DNA of 64,000 nucleotides from Rattus norvegicus (GCF_036323735.1 NC_086021.1:156334476-156398475); one strand, 5' to 3'. Numbered from the stretch's first letter, positions 12,392 through 22,965 are shown. Notes: generated by a model from the sequence alone, not told the origin. Program-made: numbers and translations.

Positions 12392-14701
12392 GCTTGGCCT
12401 CTTAGATACCCTAACCCAGAATTTACCAGGTTCAAGCATGAGGACAGCAAGAATATAGGGAGAATAAAGCACCCATTTAGGAACAGCGACTGGCTCCATT
12501 GGCTTTGCCACATGAGGTATGGTCCTGCTGAAGGCTTTGGCAAGTCATTAGACGAGAGAGCCCGGCCTCCATGGGAAGGGCTCATGCTGAAAGCACACTT
12601 TGAGAAAATATGTTCCTCATCATTCCCTTCTCTGTTGTGGGTTCCACAGAGAGGATCCTGTACCCCAGAGAGTGTTGGAGTTGGAGCTTCATGTCTACCT
12701 TCTAAGTTACTTTGGTCACTTTAAGTCCTACACAGCAGCCTGAGTATAGACCAAGCAAGGCTGTGGGGAGCCTAGACTCAGTTACCTTCCTCATCTCAAG
12801 CCATAAAGGTGAGCAGTTGAAGGTCTGGAGGTAAAAGTGATGCATTTAGGTTCACGTCCGTATATGCAGATACTGCCATGGATCTAAATTCAACTGGTCT
12901 CCTTGTAATGGACTAGTGGCCAATCTCAGTTATTGCCAGAGATCCTGTTCCAAATGTTCAAATTTCAACTGAAAGCCAGACAGTAAGTTGACTTTTAAAT
13001 GCACACATTTCAGGCACCCACTGAGCTCAATCGGTTCCCCATTGCTCTCCACGATGGGTTTTCAAAGAGAGAAAGAAAGTCTGACTAATGAAAGTATCTC
13101 CATTTTAAATTGACAAAGAAAAAAAAAGACACTTCTGTAATATAGTTCTCTAAGATATTTCAAAGGCCTTGAGTCCGGTTGTTATTAATCTTCACTTTCT
13201 GGCTATCAACTTGAAGGATAGTTGCTTTTGACACTAGTAACAAAAGGACACTCTAGTCTGAGAACAAAGACTCGGAATCTCGTGGTGGAGACACATTCCT
13301 TGTCTCAGTATTTCAAACAGCAAAGGCAGCTGAGACAGGCCTCCTGAGATACTGAAGTGACTCACCAGGGCTGCCTTCCAGGCCCCAGACAGTCCTGTGC
13401 AGCTGGAACAGCATTACCTGCAGCAAGTTTAAGGGACACTTTTGCATATGAACCCTTTAAAATAAACATGTCAATCATAAGGTGGCTCTAAGCCGTTTTA
13501 ACGGTTGGAAATTTTTTAGCTGTTCTCTCTTCCCTTTTCCCTCTCCCCTGTATCTCCTTTTTTAAGCAAAAACAAAAAAAAAGAGAACCTCCTTCATGAC
13601 TAATCCTTGATTCAGTCTGTGTCACATCCACAAAATAGGGTTCAAGTCCTCTAGATGTACTTTTAACCATGAAGGGGGCTAAGCTTCATTTAAATGGGAG
13701 TATTTAAAATAGCCCATCACCAGGCTCACACATCCTTTCCTTCATTCAGAATGAAAGCATCCTGAGGCTTTCTGAGCCTGCTGTCCCATCTTCCCTGGTT
13801 GGGATGGTATAAAGGGAGAGGGTGCCCTGCAGTGGAGTCAGGACCCGTGCAAGCTCAAAGACAAATTGATCTTGGGGTTTTGTTATTGTTCCTCAGTAGT
13901 CGAGTGTGTGCTAGCATCAGTTCCTTCAGATTTTTTTTTGTTCAAATATCTGTTAAATCAATTCCTGCCTGCCTCCCTCTAGACTATGCTTTTACCAAGA
14001 CCTCACTCACTTGAAGCAACTTTCCAACTTGTTTGCCCATAAGCTCAAGTCTATCAGAAAGAGCAAGGGGATACAAGGTCTAAACTTCCTGCCTGCTTGC
14101 TCCCTGAGCAGTTGGTTGAACTTCCTTTCATTCTGACAGTTCCAACAATACCGAGCAAGCGGGATGGAGGGGAAATGCCAGAAGGCAAATGTACACAAAG
14201 ACAGCCATCCTGAAAAAGTCCCTGTAGGAAGGGTAGAGCAGTCTTACCAGGTTATTAGTTAGTTGGTTTTGCTTTCTAGCCTGTGAAGGAAAGGAATTGT
14301 TTCCATCGTAATTAGCACCAGTAGCTCCTTCTCTGATAAATCAATACATAAGAAAAGACTTTGAAGCCCCCTACCCCCACCCTACCCCACCCCCTCTGAC
14401 TTCCTACGCCCTGATTGGCAACCAGAGGAACCAGTTGCTTTTGGATTTGAAAAGGGTGTGTGAGTGAGGTCTGTCAATATCCCCAAAACTCCCCACAATG
14501 GTCATTTTATCTCCCCAGGCATATCAAAGGCACCAGGAAAATATCTGCCCAACCCAAGTCACCAGGTTCTTAAAGGGGAAGGTGCCCAATTATTGCTGAG
14601 AGTCCAGTCCAGTCTTTCAGAGTGATGTGGCTTCTCCCTCATCTAAGAAGGTAACTCTGAAGGTAGTGGCAGCTGACTATGTTTCTAAAGCCACGTTGTC
14701 T

Positions 14702-16881
14702 TCAGCAGTCCGTCCCAGGTGTTGGGCTGTGGAAAACAAGATTACAGTGTGAGAAGCTGTGGAACTCTCCCATATCTGCATCCTTGGACCCCCTGCCTCT
14801 ACTCCACAGGAACTCATAGGACAGATAGTCAGGCACCTTATGGACTGGGCTGTTGAGGTTGGCTGTAACAGCAAACGGCCAGCTGTTTCTGTTTCCACTT
14901 TCAGTACTGTGCTCTGTGCCTCCCATGCCTACGTCTGCCCACCCAGCTACCCATGCAACCCCTGGCTTCTTTACCTGTACTGATTCTCTGGGGCTCGGCT
15001 CTCTGCTCGCTCTGGAATCCAGGAATAGCTGTCAGCTGCATTCTGGGCCTTCTTCTCTTTGATCTCCTCTTTCTTGGCTTTCCGTTTAAGATAAATGAGA
15101 AGCCCAAGGGCCAGAGCCAGCAAGAGTGAGATGGCCACCACTGTACCCAGGATGTAAAACAGAAGTAGCTTCTGCCCATCGGTGTCACTGTCACTGTGTG
15201 CAGGCACAGAATCTTCATGAGTCGGCTGGCTGTGGCCAGAGGTCGTGGGGAGGTATGTGCCCAAATCTAACCAGACATCAGATGCCTCACTAGAGACTTC
15301 TATTTCTAGTGGAACAGAGGCAGTGGAACTATCCGATTGAATGGAGAGATCTGTGGTCTGTGCTCTGTTGGAGACATCCTTAGAGCCATTGAGAGAACCA
15401 GGCATTTCAGTAAGAGGCACAGTACTCTCCTTTCCGTCACCTTTGTCTTCCTTTTGGGGAGGCCTGGCTGGTAACTCTGAAAACATAGAGCCCCTGGTAC
15501 AAGAGACCCCATTGGGAGCCAGCTCAAAACCTGCTGGGCAGCCACACCTGAAAGAACCATCTGTGTTGATACACAGGGTATCACATGGATTGCCCAAACA
15601 CTCATCTATATCCTCACACTGGGTACTGTCTTCCCCAGACATGATATATCCCTCTTTACAGGAGCAGTAAAAAGAGCCATCAGTGTTAGTGCAGCCCTGG
15701 GCACAGGGTGAGTAGGCAGCGGTACACTCATCCACATCCTCACAGGCCTCCTCCTTGGAACCACTGGATTGGTAGCCCACCCAACATTCACAATGGAAGC
15801 CCCCTGGAGTGTTGATACATTCCTGGTCACAGGGGGAGTCCTCACACTCATCTATATCCACACAGTGCACTTGGCTAGAGTCCAGCTGGTAGCCTCTGGG
15901 ACAATGGCATGTGTAGTTTTCGCTTAGTGGCACAGAATGACACATGCCGCCTCCTGTGCATGGGTTTGAACTGCAGGGGTTCCTGGACGCACAAGTTACT
16001 AGGTCATCCAGCAGCCGGAATCCAGGCCGGCAGCCACAGCGGAAGGAGCCATCCCCACCTTCGAAGCAATCCTGCTGGCAGCCCCCATTGTTGAAACTGC
16101 AACCAAACTTGGGGCTGACACAGAGAGGGCCTGAGCTGCCCCAATGGAATACTCCTGCAGTCGTTTCCTTGCATAGGTAATAATTGGTCTTACTCTCAGC
16201 TTCATCCCCACAAACTACATTGGCAACAGAGGCAAACGGCACGGCCTTCAGAGAGGAGGTGGTGGCCTGGAAAGGGGTGGTATAGGTCAGCTGCCCTGGT
16301 CCACCCAGCGCCAGTGGACTGCACATGCCTTTGAAGTTGAACTTGCACAGGAAGCCTTCAATGCTGTTGCCTGGAGCATCGGGAGTCCCACAGGGACTCT
16401 CATGCCATTTAGGCAGATGGCTGGGGTGAGGTTTCAAGGACAGATCCAGTATCAGGGACACACAGCGTTTAGAGATACAGGAGCTCTTGCTCGCTTTGTA
16501 CCAGTTTGAATAAGTTGTGTCCTCTCCACCACCAACCCAGCTGAAGCCCTTCATTGGCAAATCATGATACGTACACTTGCCCTTCTCTCGCTGGAGCCCG
16601 ATCCAGAATTTGCCTATCTTTGTTTCCGAGGGTGCCTTGGTCTTCAGAAGCTGAGCCAGAGCTTCCTGGACATGCCGAGCCTCCTCCTCGCTCTTCACAG
16701 TGGCAAGATTGCCTCCATTCTCATTACAGCGATGCTGGGCTTCCGCGGCACTCAGCTTGCCCCAGTGGGCTGTATAGCAGGCAGTTCCCTCGCACACCAC
16801 AGCCTCTGAATCAGCAGCAGCCCCTGCCCAGAGCTGGCCGAGAAGCCCCAGCAGCAGGAGCAAACCAGTTGAGGTGACCAT
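14702..16881 (-). CDS. Cd93: CD93 (complement C1q receptor, AA4 antigen), two coding exons
   Basis: Join of 16881..14975 and 14726..14702: 643 codons plus TGA. Type I membrane glycoprotein of endothelium, myeloid and early B cells, in the group XIV C-type lectin family with thrombomodulin. Known roles are vascular adhesion (multimerin-2 and IGFBP7 ligands), clearance and signalling through the tail. Seen in the product: hydrophobic signal peptide 1-23; C-type lectin-like domain about 30-182, with no EPN or QPD sugar-binding triplet; cysteine-containing linker to about 256; five EGF-like modules, 257-298, 299-340 and three calcium-binding ones opening with DIDEC or DVDEC at 342, 382 and 424; Ser/Thr/Pro-rich stalk 463-570; transmembrane helix about 572-597; basic juxtamembrane KRKAKK; tail ending PTPGTDC. 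N-glycosylation sequons at N322 and N498. ATG at 16881 has A at -3 and G at +4. The open frame runs 27 codons further upstream, but only to a GTG. Donor AG|GTAA at 14975/14974; acceptor CAG at 14729-14727. Confidence 0.97.
14727..14974 (-). other. Cd93: Cd93 intron (248 bp)
   Basis: GT at 14974-14973 and AG at 14728-14727 on the coding strand, with a pyrimidine-rich 'cttgttttccacag' acceptor. Splicing joins TAC-AG to C-CCA and restores the tail SPTPGTDC. Without splicing, the donor itself supplies a stop (AGG TAA), ending the protein at ...NQYR. Confidence 0.9.
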
Positions 16882-17130
16882 TCTTCTGTATGTCTCCTTC
16901 TGGGAGAGGTTAGACTCCCCCACAGTGACAGCAGCAGCCACTGGAACCTTGGAGCTTGGCACCAGACTGTGCTCTGAAAGGAGCTGAGGGCTGCACTGCC
17001 GCTGTCACACTACCACAGCTCTGGCATACAGAAGGTTACAAAGACTCGAGGCTTTTCACGTCCTCCTGACCCAGGGCGCATCCTGTGCTCCCGTACTTCT
17101 TATTTCTCACCGGATGCTGGGGTTTCCTGC
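16882..17130 (-). promoter_or_regulatory. Cd93: Cd93 5' UTR and probable core promoter
   Basis: The start codon is preceded by about 150 bp of moderately GC-rich sequence. Five CpGs cluster between about 17045 and 17112 in otherwise CpG-poor DNA. ETS-type GGAT/GGAA cores occur at about 17111-17116 (accggatg) and 17122-17128 (ggtttcc, GGAA on the coding strand). An AAATAAG stretch on the coding strand near 17099-17106 is a weak TATA candidate. The transcription start is not determined; placing it near 17070 is inference. ETS control would fit endothelial expression. Confidence 0.45.
17010..17027 (-). promoter_or_regulatory. Possible five-codon upstream ORF before Cd93
   Basis: ATG CCA GAG CTG TGG TAG on the coding strand, ending 128 bases before the Cd93 ATG. 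It matters only if the 5' UTR extends beyond 17027. The start context is poor (T at -3). Confidence 0.35.
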
Positions 17131-17944
17131 TATGAATAGCGTTCTGACTCCTGTTGCCTTCATCACGCTTTTGTTGTTCGCAGGCAGTCTCTGGCTCAGA
17201 GCTGTGGAAACACGGTGGGGAGTACAGAGGAGCCAAGAGATATGGCTGCTTTATTTTCAGTCCGTTCACTTTCCCATAGCATAAAGAGCCCAAGTGGCAC
17301 TCTGTCCAGTGAGCAGAGGCTTTGGGGGCTAGGGACTTGAAAAAGATCATCCAAATAACCCATGATAAAATTCCACTTCGGATTGCAAACCACCAGAAGG
17401 GAAAGAAAAATATGTGAGGCTTGAGACACAAGGCCATGGATTATAATTTCCAGCCTTTTTTAGAAGCAAACTGGATCTGCCTTTTTCCTATCTTTTACCC
17501 TGTCTCTGTTTTTGGAGTCTTTTTTCTTTTATTCTTCCCATCATGAACTTTAAATAGACAGGAAGCTTTTAAATAGGATTTTGGCTGTGGGAATTTCTGG
17601 GTTTCCAACAATGTCAATCTCACTGAGAACATTTTTTAAAAATGGGTGAAAATAGTCAGTTTTCAGGGTCTCCTAGTGCAATGTGAAGTGTCAGGGCCCC
17701 CAAAAGATCAGAAAGATGGGAAAATGAACCCAACTTACCACGAGGAAGGAGTTACATGTTCCCTAACCCAAGGCTTAGGAGATGTCCAAAGGCACAGGAG
17801 CAGAATCGGAGACTAGAGTTCAAATTCAAGGCATAAGAATCAAAGCCAGGGCAGGCATCTCACAGCTTGTGAACCAATGTCTCTGTGTCAAAGTGTTTTT
17901 GACCCACAGCCAGCCACTGCATGGTGGAAACTATGCTTAATCCC
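17131..17944. other. Cd93 upstream flank, no repeat recognised
   Basis: Repeat-free sequence immediately upstream of the gene. Near 17548-17576 two TTTAAAT-type boxes flank an AGGAAG ETS core, a possible upstream regulatory patch or alternative TATA region. The 133-codon minus-strand frame 17036-17437 starts at an ATG but runs into the presumed promoter and shows no family. Confidence 0.35.
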
Positions 17945-17968
17945 CACCACCACCACCACCACCACATT
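17945..17968. repeat. (CAC)n microsatellite
   Basis: About eight CAC triplets in a row. Confidence 0.9.
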
Positions 17969-18449
17969 CTACCTGACTCCAGCTAAACTCAGAGTCTAAC
18001 ACTTTGGAGTAAGTGTTAAAGGGTAAGCAAGTGTTAAGAGATAAAGGAAAGCAATATCAGAATGAGGTCACACATATGAGCTAATGAGCCCAGCCTCCCA
18101 AGACACAGTAAAAGTCATATCCCAGAGTCTGCTCAGCTGAGGCAGGGTTCTGGGCAGCTCTTGAGCACTCCTCTATTGCTGGCAGCTGGTCACTTTGCAA
18201 AGTTTAGTTTTGGCCTTCCAGACCATGTACCCCTTCCACAGGCAGGGCTTGACACAGGCAAATGTCCTCATAGTTATTTATTCTTTTTACTAAGGTGCAA
18301 TTTCTTTTTCCCATCATGCTTACTGTCTGACTGGGACTGGAGTGTGGCAGTGACATGGAAAGGAAGCAACCCAAAAGAACACGCGAAATAAGAGATATGT
18401 GTCACCACAGACCCCAGTGTCATTAGGAAGTGGGTTGCTATGGAGACAC

Positions 18450-18552
18450 TGAAAGAGAGAGGGAGGGGGAGAGAAGTTAGGAGGGGGGAGGGAGAAAAGA
18501 TAGGGAGAGGGGAGAAGAAGGGAGGAAGAAGGATGGAGAGAGGGAGAGAGGG
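18450..18552. repeat. Purine-rich (GGGAGA)n tract
   Basis: About 100 bases with almost only G and A on the plus strand (gagggaggggg..gagaagaagg). Chance frames on both strands translate it as Arg/Glu/Gly or Leu/Ser/Pro runs. Intergenic sequence on either side (17969-19003) shows no gene. Before it lies a unique stretch; after it, CCATC-like tetranucleotide-rich text near 18715-18760. Confidence 0.85.
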
Positions 18553-19003
18553 TGCCAAAGCCTTTATTGGGGTTCAGGATGTTGTCCAGGCAGGTTTTTT
18601 AGGGGAATGCTATCTGGGGTTCAGGACGAACAGGGATGATTCCCAAGAATTCATTCAAACCTTTTCTCGGGTGTTCATAGAATTCCATCTACCTTACCAA
18701 CCCAACCATTCACTTAGCTACTCAGCCATCCACTAACCCATCCATCTACTCATCCCTCTACCAGTCTAACAACTTTCCATATTGTATACCAGGCTAAAGA
18801 CTAAATTATAGGGAGGCGCTCTTACCTTCATGATTTCGAAATGGACAAATGTCAAATTCAGTATTGAATTTCATTGGAGGCACTTCATTGGAGGCAACAT
18901 AAGGCAAAGCATGGGATGGCAGAGTTATCTGAGTCAGAATCTGGTAGCGGGAGGTAAGCAGTACGGAAGGGAGTAAGAAGGGCAATGGAGTTAGACTCTA
19001 AAG

Positions 19004-19230
19004 CAGTGCTTCTCAACCTTCCCAATGATGTGACCCCTTAATACCATTCCTCATGCTGCAGTGACTCCCCCAACCATAAAATTAATTTCATTACTACTTT
19101 TTAACTGTAATTTTGCAACTGTTATGAATTATAATGTAAATATATGACATTCAGGATATATGATATGTGGCCCCTGTGAAAGAGCTGCTCAACCCCCGAA
19201 AGGGTCCCAACCACAGGTTAAGAAACAGTG
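19004..19230 (+). mobile_element. URR1-like hAT-Charlie element, complete
   Basis: Terminal inverted repeats 'cagtgcttctcaacc' at 19004 and 'ggttaagaaacagtg' ending at 19230. Internal hallmarks are 'ccccttaataccattcctcat', 'caaccataaaattaatttc' and 'gcaactgttatgaattataatg'. About 227 bp, non-coding. An ID element has landed exactly at its right end, splitting it from its right flank. Confidence 0.8.
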
Positions 19231-19235
19231 CTCCA

Positions 19236-19354
19236 GGGGTTGGGGATTTAGCTCAGTGGTAGAGCGCAAGGTCGTGGGTTCGGTCCCCAGCTCCAAAAAA
19301 AAATAAATAAATAAATAAATAAAAAGAAAAGAAAAAAAGAAAAAAAAGAAAGAA
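19236..19354 (+). mobile_element. ID SINE with internal deletion
   Basis: tRNA-Ala/BC1-derived SINE: 'ggggttggggatttagctc', A-box-like tagctcagtgg, B-box-like ggttcggtcccc, then an A-rich tail with AAAT and GAAA runs. Relative to the other two copies it lacks 15 bp between two GCGC motifs. A 15-bp target-site duplication (agaaacagtgctcca, one mismatch) lies at 19221-19235 and 19355-19369, overlapping the URR1 end. Confidence 0.93.
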
Positions 19355-19369
19355 AGAAACACTGCTCCA

Positions 19370-19856
19370 TGGAGTATATAGCTAAGAATGGGGTCCAGGT
19401 GTGAAAGAATATACACCATGGCCTTGTGGACAAGGGGATGAATGCAGTGAACCTAAAGTCTGAGACATGGGAGGCAGGATACAGAAGAAGGTAGAGCCCT
19501 GTGAGATCAAATAGTTTGGGATATTCTTTGGAATCCTTTGGGGAACATAAGACCATTTTGTAGATGGTGAGAAGTGGTGTTGGGGGATGTGCAGCATGCA
19601 AACTTGGGCTTCTAGGACCAGAAAAGGATATGGGGACTGTTCTAGAATAATCCTCAGCCTGGTGGGTGCTTGGAGCCTTGGCCTGTAGATCTCTGTTTCT
19701 ACTCTTCAGTCTTGCTGAGTAAGTGCTCTGAGCTTGATTTTAAAAGGTATTTCGAGTCTCACTGGGCATAGAATGCTCTGGTCTCTAATTTGGGGACAGT
19801 TCAATCTCAGGTGGTAGCAGACTAGTTGCTTGATGGGCATTCCAGCATCTATTTGG

Positions 19857-19857
<1 letters not shown>
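19370..19857. other. Intergenic, no gene seen
   Basis: Unique sequence between the ID element and the CT array. No splice-site, family or repeat signal recognised. Confidence 0.5.

Positions 19858-19913
<56 letters not shown>
19858..19913. repeat. (CT)n microsatellite
   Basis: Perfect CT array of about 28 units. Confidence 0.97.
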
Positions 19914-19918
<5 letters not shown>

Positions 19919-20561
19919 GTAGAGACAAACGTCATTGCTCTCAGGGTAACAGTGTAACACACAGCATCTCCTGCCCTGATCAGTGGCTGTGCAACTCTGC
20001 GCTTTCTTCTTCCTTGAGTGCACAATGAGTACCTACTGTGCACTCGGCAGCTTTATCACCCACATGGGGGTGAGGGCATGGACTGCACTGCCTTATGAGC
20101 CCTGTAGCAGATACAATGGAGAAGGGACAAGAGAATGATAGGAAACAGGGTGGCCCCAGTGGCCTCAACAGCAACAGCCTTGGTGATGAGGGACAAGTTG
20201 CAATGGTGAGCCAGAAAGCAGGGTGTCCCTGGACAGAGGGTCAGTACATTCCACAGAGCCAGCAGCTAAACATAGGGGAGGTGCAGGTTGAAAACCTAAC
20301 AGATGCAGGGAAGCAGGTGGTGATTCATCCACAGAAAATTTGTAACTGATGAAAACAACGTCTTGTTGTGTTTTATATAAAAGAAAGAACCAGGATATGC
20401 TTAATAGAGATAATAGAGATGCGGTATGGTGCGGGGGGGGGGGTGGTGGTGCATCTGCCGGGTTCATGCTGAGGCTTCCCTTCCCCCTGAGGTACCAGCA
20501 ACATGGGTATAGTGTAGAATAAAGTTTATTTTTTGGCATGGGAAGAAGAGTTGTGAAAAGA

Positions 20562-20562
20562 G

Positions 20563-20620
<58 letters not shown>
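20562..20620. repeat. (GA)n microsatellite
   Basis: GA array of about 29 units with one GAAAGA interruption near 20576. A run of ten or more G near 20432 lies upstream. The sequence between 19914 and 20561 is otherwise unremarkable. Confidence 0.95.
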
Positions 20621-20622
<2 letters not shown>

Positions 20623-20821
20623 TAAAGGCCATGGAGGGGGGTAAGGGATGGGGAGAGAAGGGACAGAGAGGGAAGACATTAAGAGGGTAAGAGAGTGAGG
20701 AGGGGGCAAGCAGCCCCTTTTGTAGTGAGTCAGCAAATGTGGCTGTTGCCAGGTAACTGTGAGGTGGAGCCTAGAGGGAACGCTAGCTAACAGGTCTGTC
20801 CTTTTATTTTATTTTTATTTT

Positions 20822-21040
<219 letters not shown>

Positions 21041-21729
21041 TTCTAATTTAAAAAACCCTTTATTGACCAGTGGGCCAAAGAGTTCTAGTCGCATCCCTAA
21101 TCAGTTCACTAAAGGAGAGAAGGAAAGTTGAGGCTTCTCTTTTGATATACACTGTCCTCCAAGCTAGGTGTTTCTTTTCTGGAGAGTTACCCTGTTCTGG
21201 GGGGGGGGTGGTAATTTTGAGCCTATGACCTCAAAAAGTCAGGGACTAGAGAAACTGGCTTCTTCTGAGAGTATCCTTTAAAAAAAAAAAAAGTCTGGTT
21301 CCAACTGTCCTTGAGTCAGTTCTGGATGTCTTTCCTATAGGAAGCATATAAACATTGTTAAATAATGAATTTGTGTCTCAATGTGTGGAGACTTGGAGCC
21401 AGTTTCAAAGCTATCCTTGGTTCTCAGAGTTTAAGCCTGTAACAGTTGGAGGTCACTCAGCAGGTATGACGGACAAGCCCTTAGGATTCCACATTCTATA
21501 GTGGGTTCACAGTGAATGGTAATATCAGAATGTAAAGGACTAGACAGAACCTGAGTCACCTAGAAACCATTATCCCATGTGATTTAAGGAACTTTATATT
21601 TTCCATCGGCAAGTTTAAATATGCACACATGCACACACACGCACACATGCATGTGCTTGTACTCAGGAGCCATGAAAAATAAAGAAAAGGTCATGTGAGA
21701 CTTAGGTCCTGCCCCTTTTACTCATCTCT
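21041..21729. other. Intergenic, no gene seen
   Basis: Unique sequence with short G and A homopolymers (about 21200 and 21280) and a small CA/GCACAC patch near 21618-21655. Confidence 0.5.
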
Positions 21730-21845
21730 TTAGTTTTGAGGCAGGGTCCCTCCAATGTTATAGCCTAGGCTTGCCCCTAACTTTTGAACCTCCTTCCTTA
21801 ACCTCTGGAGTGCTCAGAATACCATCATATACCATCACACTCAAC
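21730..21845 (-). repeat. B1-like SINE
   Basis: Reverse B1 order: 'ttttgaggcagggtccctcc', 'agcctaggcttgcccctaac', 'tctggagtgctcagaatacc'. Strongly diverged. Confidence 0.6.
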
Positions 21846-21888
21846 ATAAACGCCCTTTCCATGGGGGTGGGGCACAGAAAATCTAGAG

Positions 21889-22110
21889 CAGCAGTTCATA
21901 ACCTGTGGGTCTAGAACTCTTTGGGAATCAAACAACCCTTTCACAGGGTCACATATCAGATATCCTATAATTAAATATTTACATTGTGATTTTTAACAGT
22001 AACAACATTACAGTTATGAAGTAGCAAGGAAATAATTTTATGGTTGGAGTCACTTCAAGATGAATAACTGTGTTAAAGGGCCTCGGCATTAGGAAGGTTG
22101 AGAACCACTG
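21889..22110 (-). mobile_element. URR1-like hAT-Charlie element
   Basis: Reverse copy: 'caacccttt' and 'cagggtcacatatcagatat' on the left, 'ttacagttatgaagtagcaa' and 'attttatggttgg' inside, and the right terminus 'ggttgagaaccactg' ending at 22110. Flanking octamers atctagag and atctttag agree at 6 of 8 positions, which fits a worn 8-bp hAT target duplication. Confidence 0.8.
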
Positions 22111-22510
22111 ATCTTTAGAATGATCTGAGGGAAATAAATGAACCCTGGGGTAAAAGTAAGCACATCTTTAGGATCTGAACAAGCTCCAGGGACATATGCA
22201 GGAGCTGTTCCCATTTCTTTCTTCTGTTATAGATGGAGAATTTGGAGAATTGGAAGCAGCTTCCACTGTTGGGTGGGACTGTGCTCGGTGCAGATGAGGG
22301 GGCTGGGGTAAAGCCTCCAGCAGTACCTGCTCATTGTCAGGGGCGGTTCGTCTAAAATGCCCAGTGTCCCAAAAGGCCATAGTTTGAAGCGTTGGTTTCT
22401 GATTCCTAACAGCAACTGATAGGTTATTTCTCTGCTGGTGAAATGAGCCAATTCAGGTAGAGTAGAATATATTAAAGGCAGAATATATTTACTGTAAAGC
22501 TGCTCTTGGT

Positions 22511-22624
22511 GGGGCTGGGGATTTAGCTCAGTGGTAGAGCGCTTACCTAGGAAGCGCAAGGCCCTGGGTTCGGTCCCCAGCTCCGAAAAAAAGAACCAAA
22601 AAAAAAAAAAATGCTTAAAAAAAA
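22511..22624 (+). mobile_element. ID SINE
   Basis: Near-consensus ID body 'ggggctggggatttagctca', with 'gcttacctaggaagcgcaagg' and B-box ggttcggtcccc, then a composite A-rich tail. Perfect 14-bp target-site duplication aaagctgctcttgg at 22496-22509 and 22625-22638. Confidence 0.95.
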
Positions 22625-22638
22625 AAAGCTGCTCTTGG

Positions 22639-22965
22639 GTGAGCTCACTGGCCACAAGGAGTAAGGCCAGGAAAGTCACCATGGGGAGAGAGAAGGGAAG
22701 GAGAAGGGGGGACAGAAAGAGGAAAAGAGTGCACTTGCAGAGAGAGAAGGAGAAGGAAAGAGAGAGACCAAAATGTCTGGATTATATAGAAAGAAGCCTT
22801 TGGGGCAAGAGCAACTCAGCCCTTGGGCTGGAAAATACTGGGTTGGGGGCAGGATATGCCAGGTAGGGACTGAGGGATACTAGGAGAACCTGGAGGCCAG
22901 GTATGCCTTGATGTGTAAAATAAGCACCTCAGTCCCTTGTGGGGGGAGGGAGGAGGGAGGGGGAG
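22639..22965. other. Intergenic, purine-rich patches
   Basis: AGGAGA-type purine-rich text at about 22684-22770 and a G-rich lead-in at 22941-22965. No gene; the 111-codon frame spanning the ID and this tract is chance. Confidence 0.5.

Larger units (their letters stand above)
10545..14701 (-). other. Cd93: Probable Cd93 3' untranslated region
   Basis: About 4.15 kb between the Cd93 stop codon and a minus-strand AATAAA at 10568-10573. Support for a UTR: the stretch is nearly free of interspersed repeats, unlike all surrounding sequence; the Cd93 family is known for a long 3' UTR of roughly this size; and no other gene occupies it. It contains a GATGAT-type trinucleotide-rich patch (about 11850-11905), a poly(T) run near 12045-12067 (poly(A) in the transcript) and a C-rich patch near 14369-14395. 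Several antisense open frames here (for example 12371-12724) have non-ATG starts and look like chance. The exact 3' end is inferred. Confidence 0.6.

Noticed and set aside
12371..12724. 117-codon plus-strand frame antisense to the Cd93 3' UTR
   Set aside because: GTG start, no family, no promoter or splice evidence.
1..14000. Thbd, expected beside Cd93
   Set aside because: No lectin/EGF frame other than Cd93 is present; Thbd must lie beyond the low-coordinate edge.
15341..16877. Antisense open frames opposite the Cd93 coding exon (for example 15341-15670 and 16554-16877 on plus)
   Set aside because: They are shadows of a GC-rich real coding frame, with no domains and no start or splice support.
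16882..16962. N-terminal extension of the Cd93 frame by 27 codons (663 residues)
   Set aside because: The extended start is GTG, not ATG. The ATG at 16881 has a good context and begins directly with a signal peptide, giving the family's 643 residues.
17036..17437. 133-codon minus-strand frame just upstream of Cd93
   Set aside because: It starts at an ATG but crosses the presumed promoter and ends before the Cd93 start in unrelated sequence; nothing suggests coding.
18274..18558. Leu/Ser/Pro-rich and Arg/Glu-rich frames over purine/pyrimidine tracts here and at 19.9, 20.6, 25.5 and 31.3 kb
   Set aside because: They are simple-repeat translations (SLSLSL, RERERE) without biological meaning.
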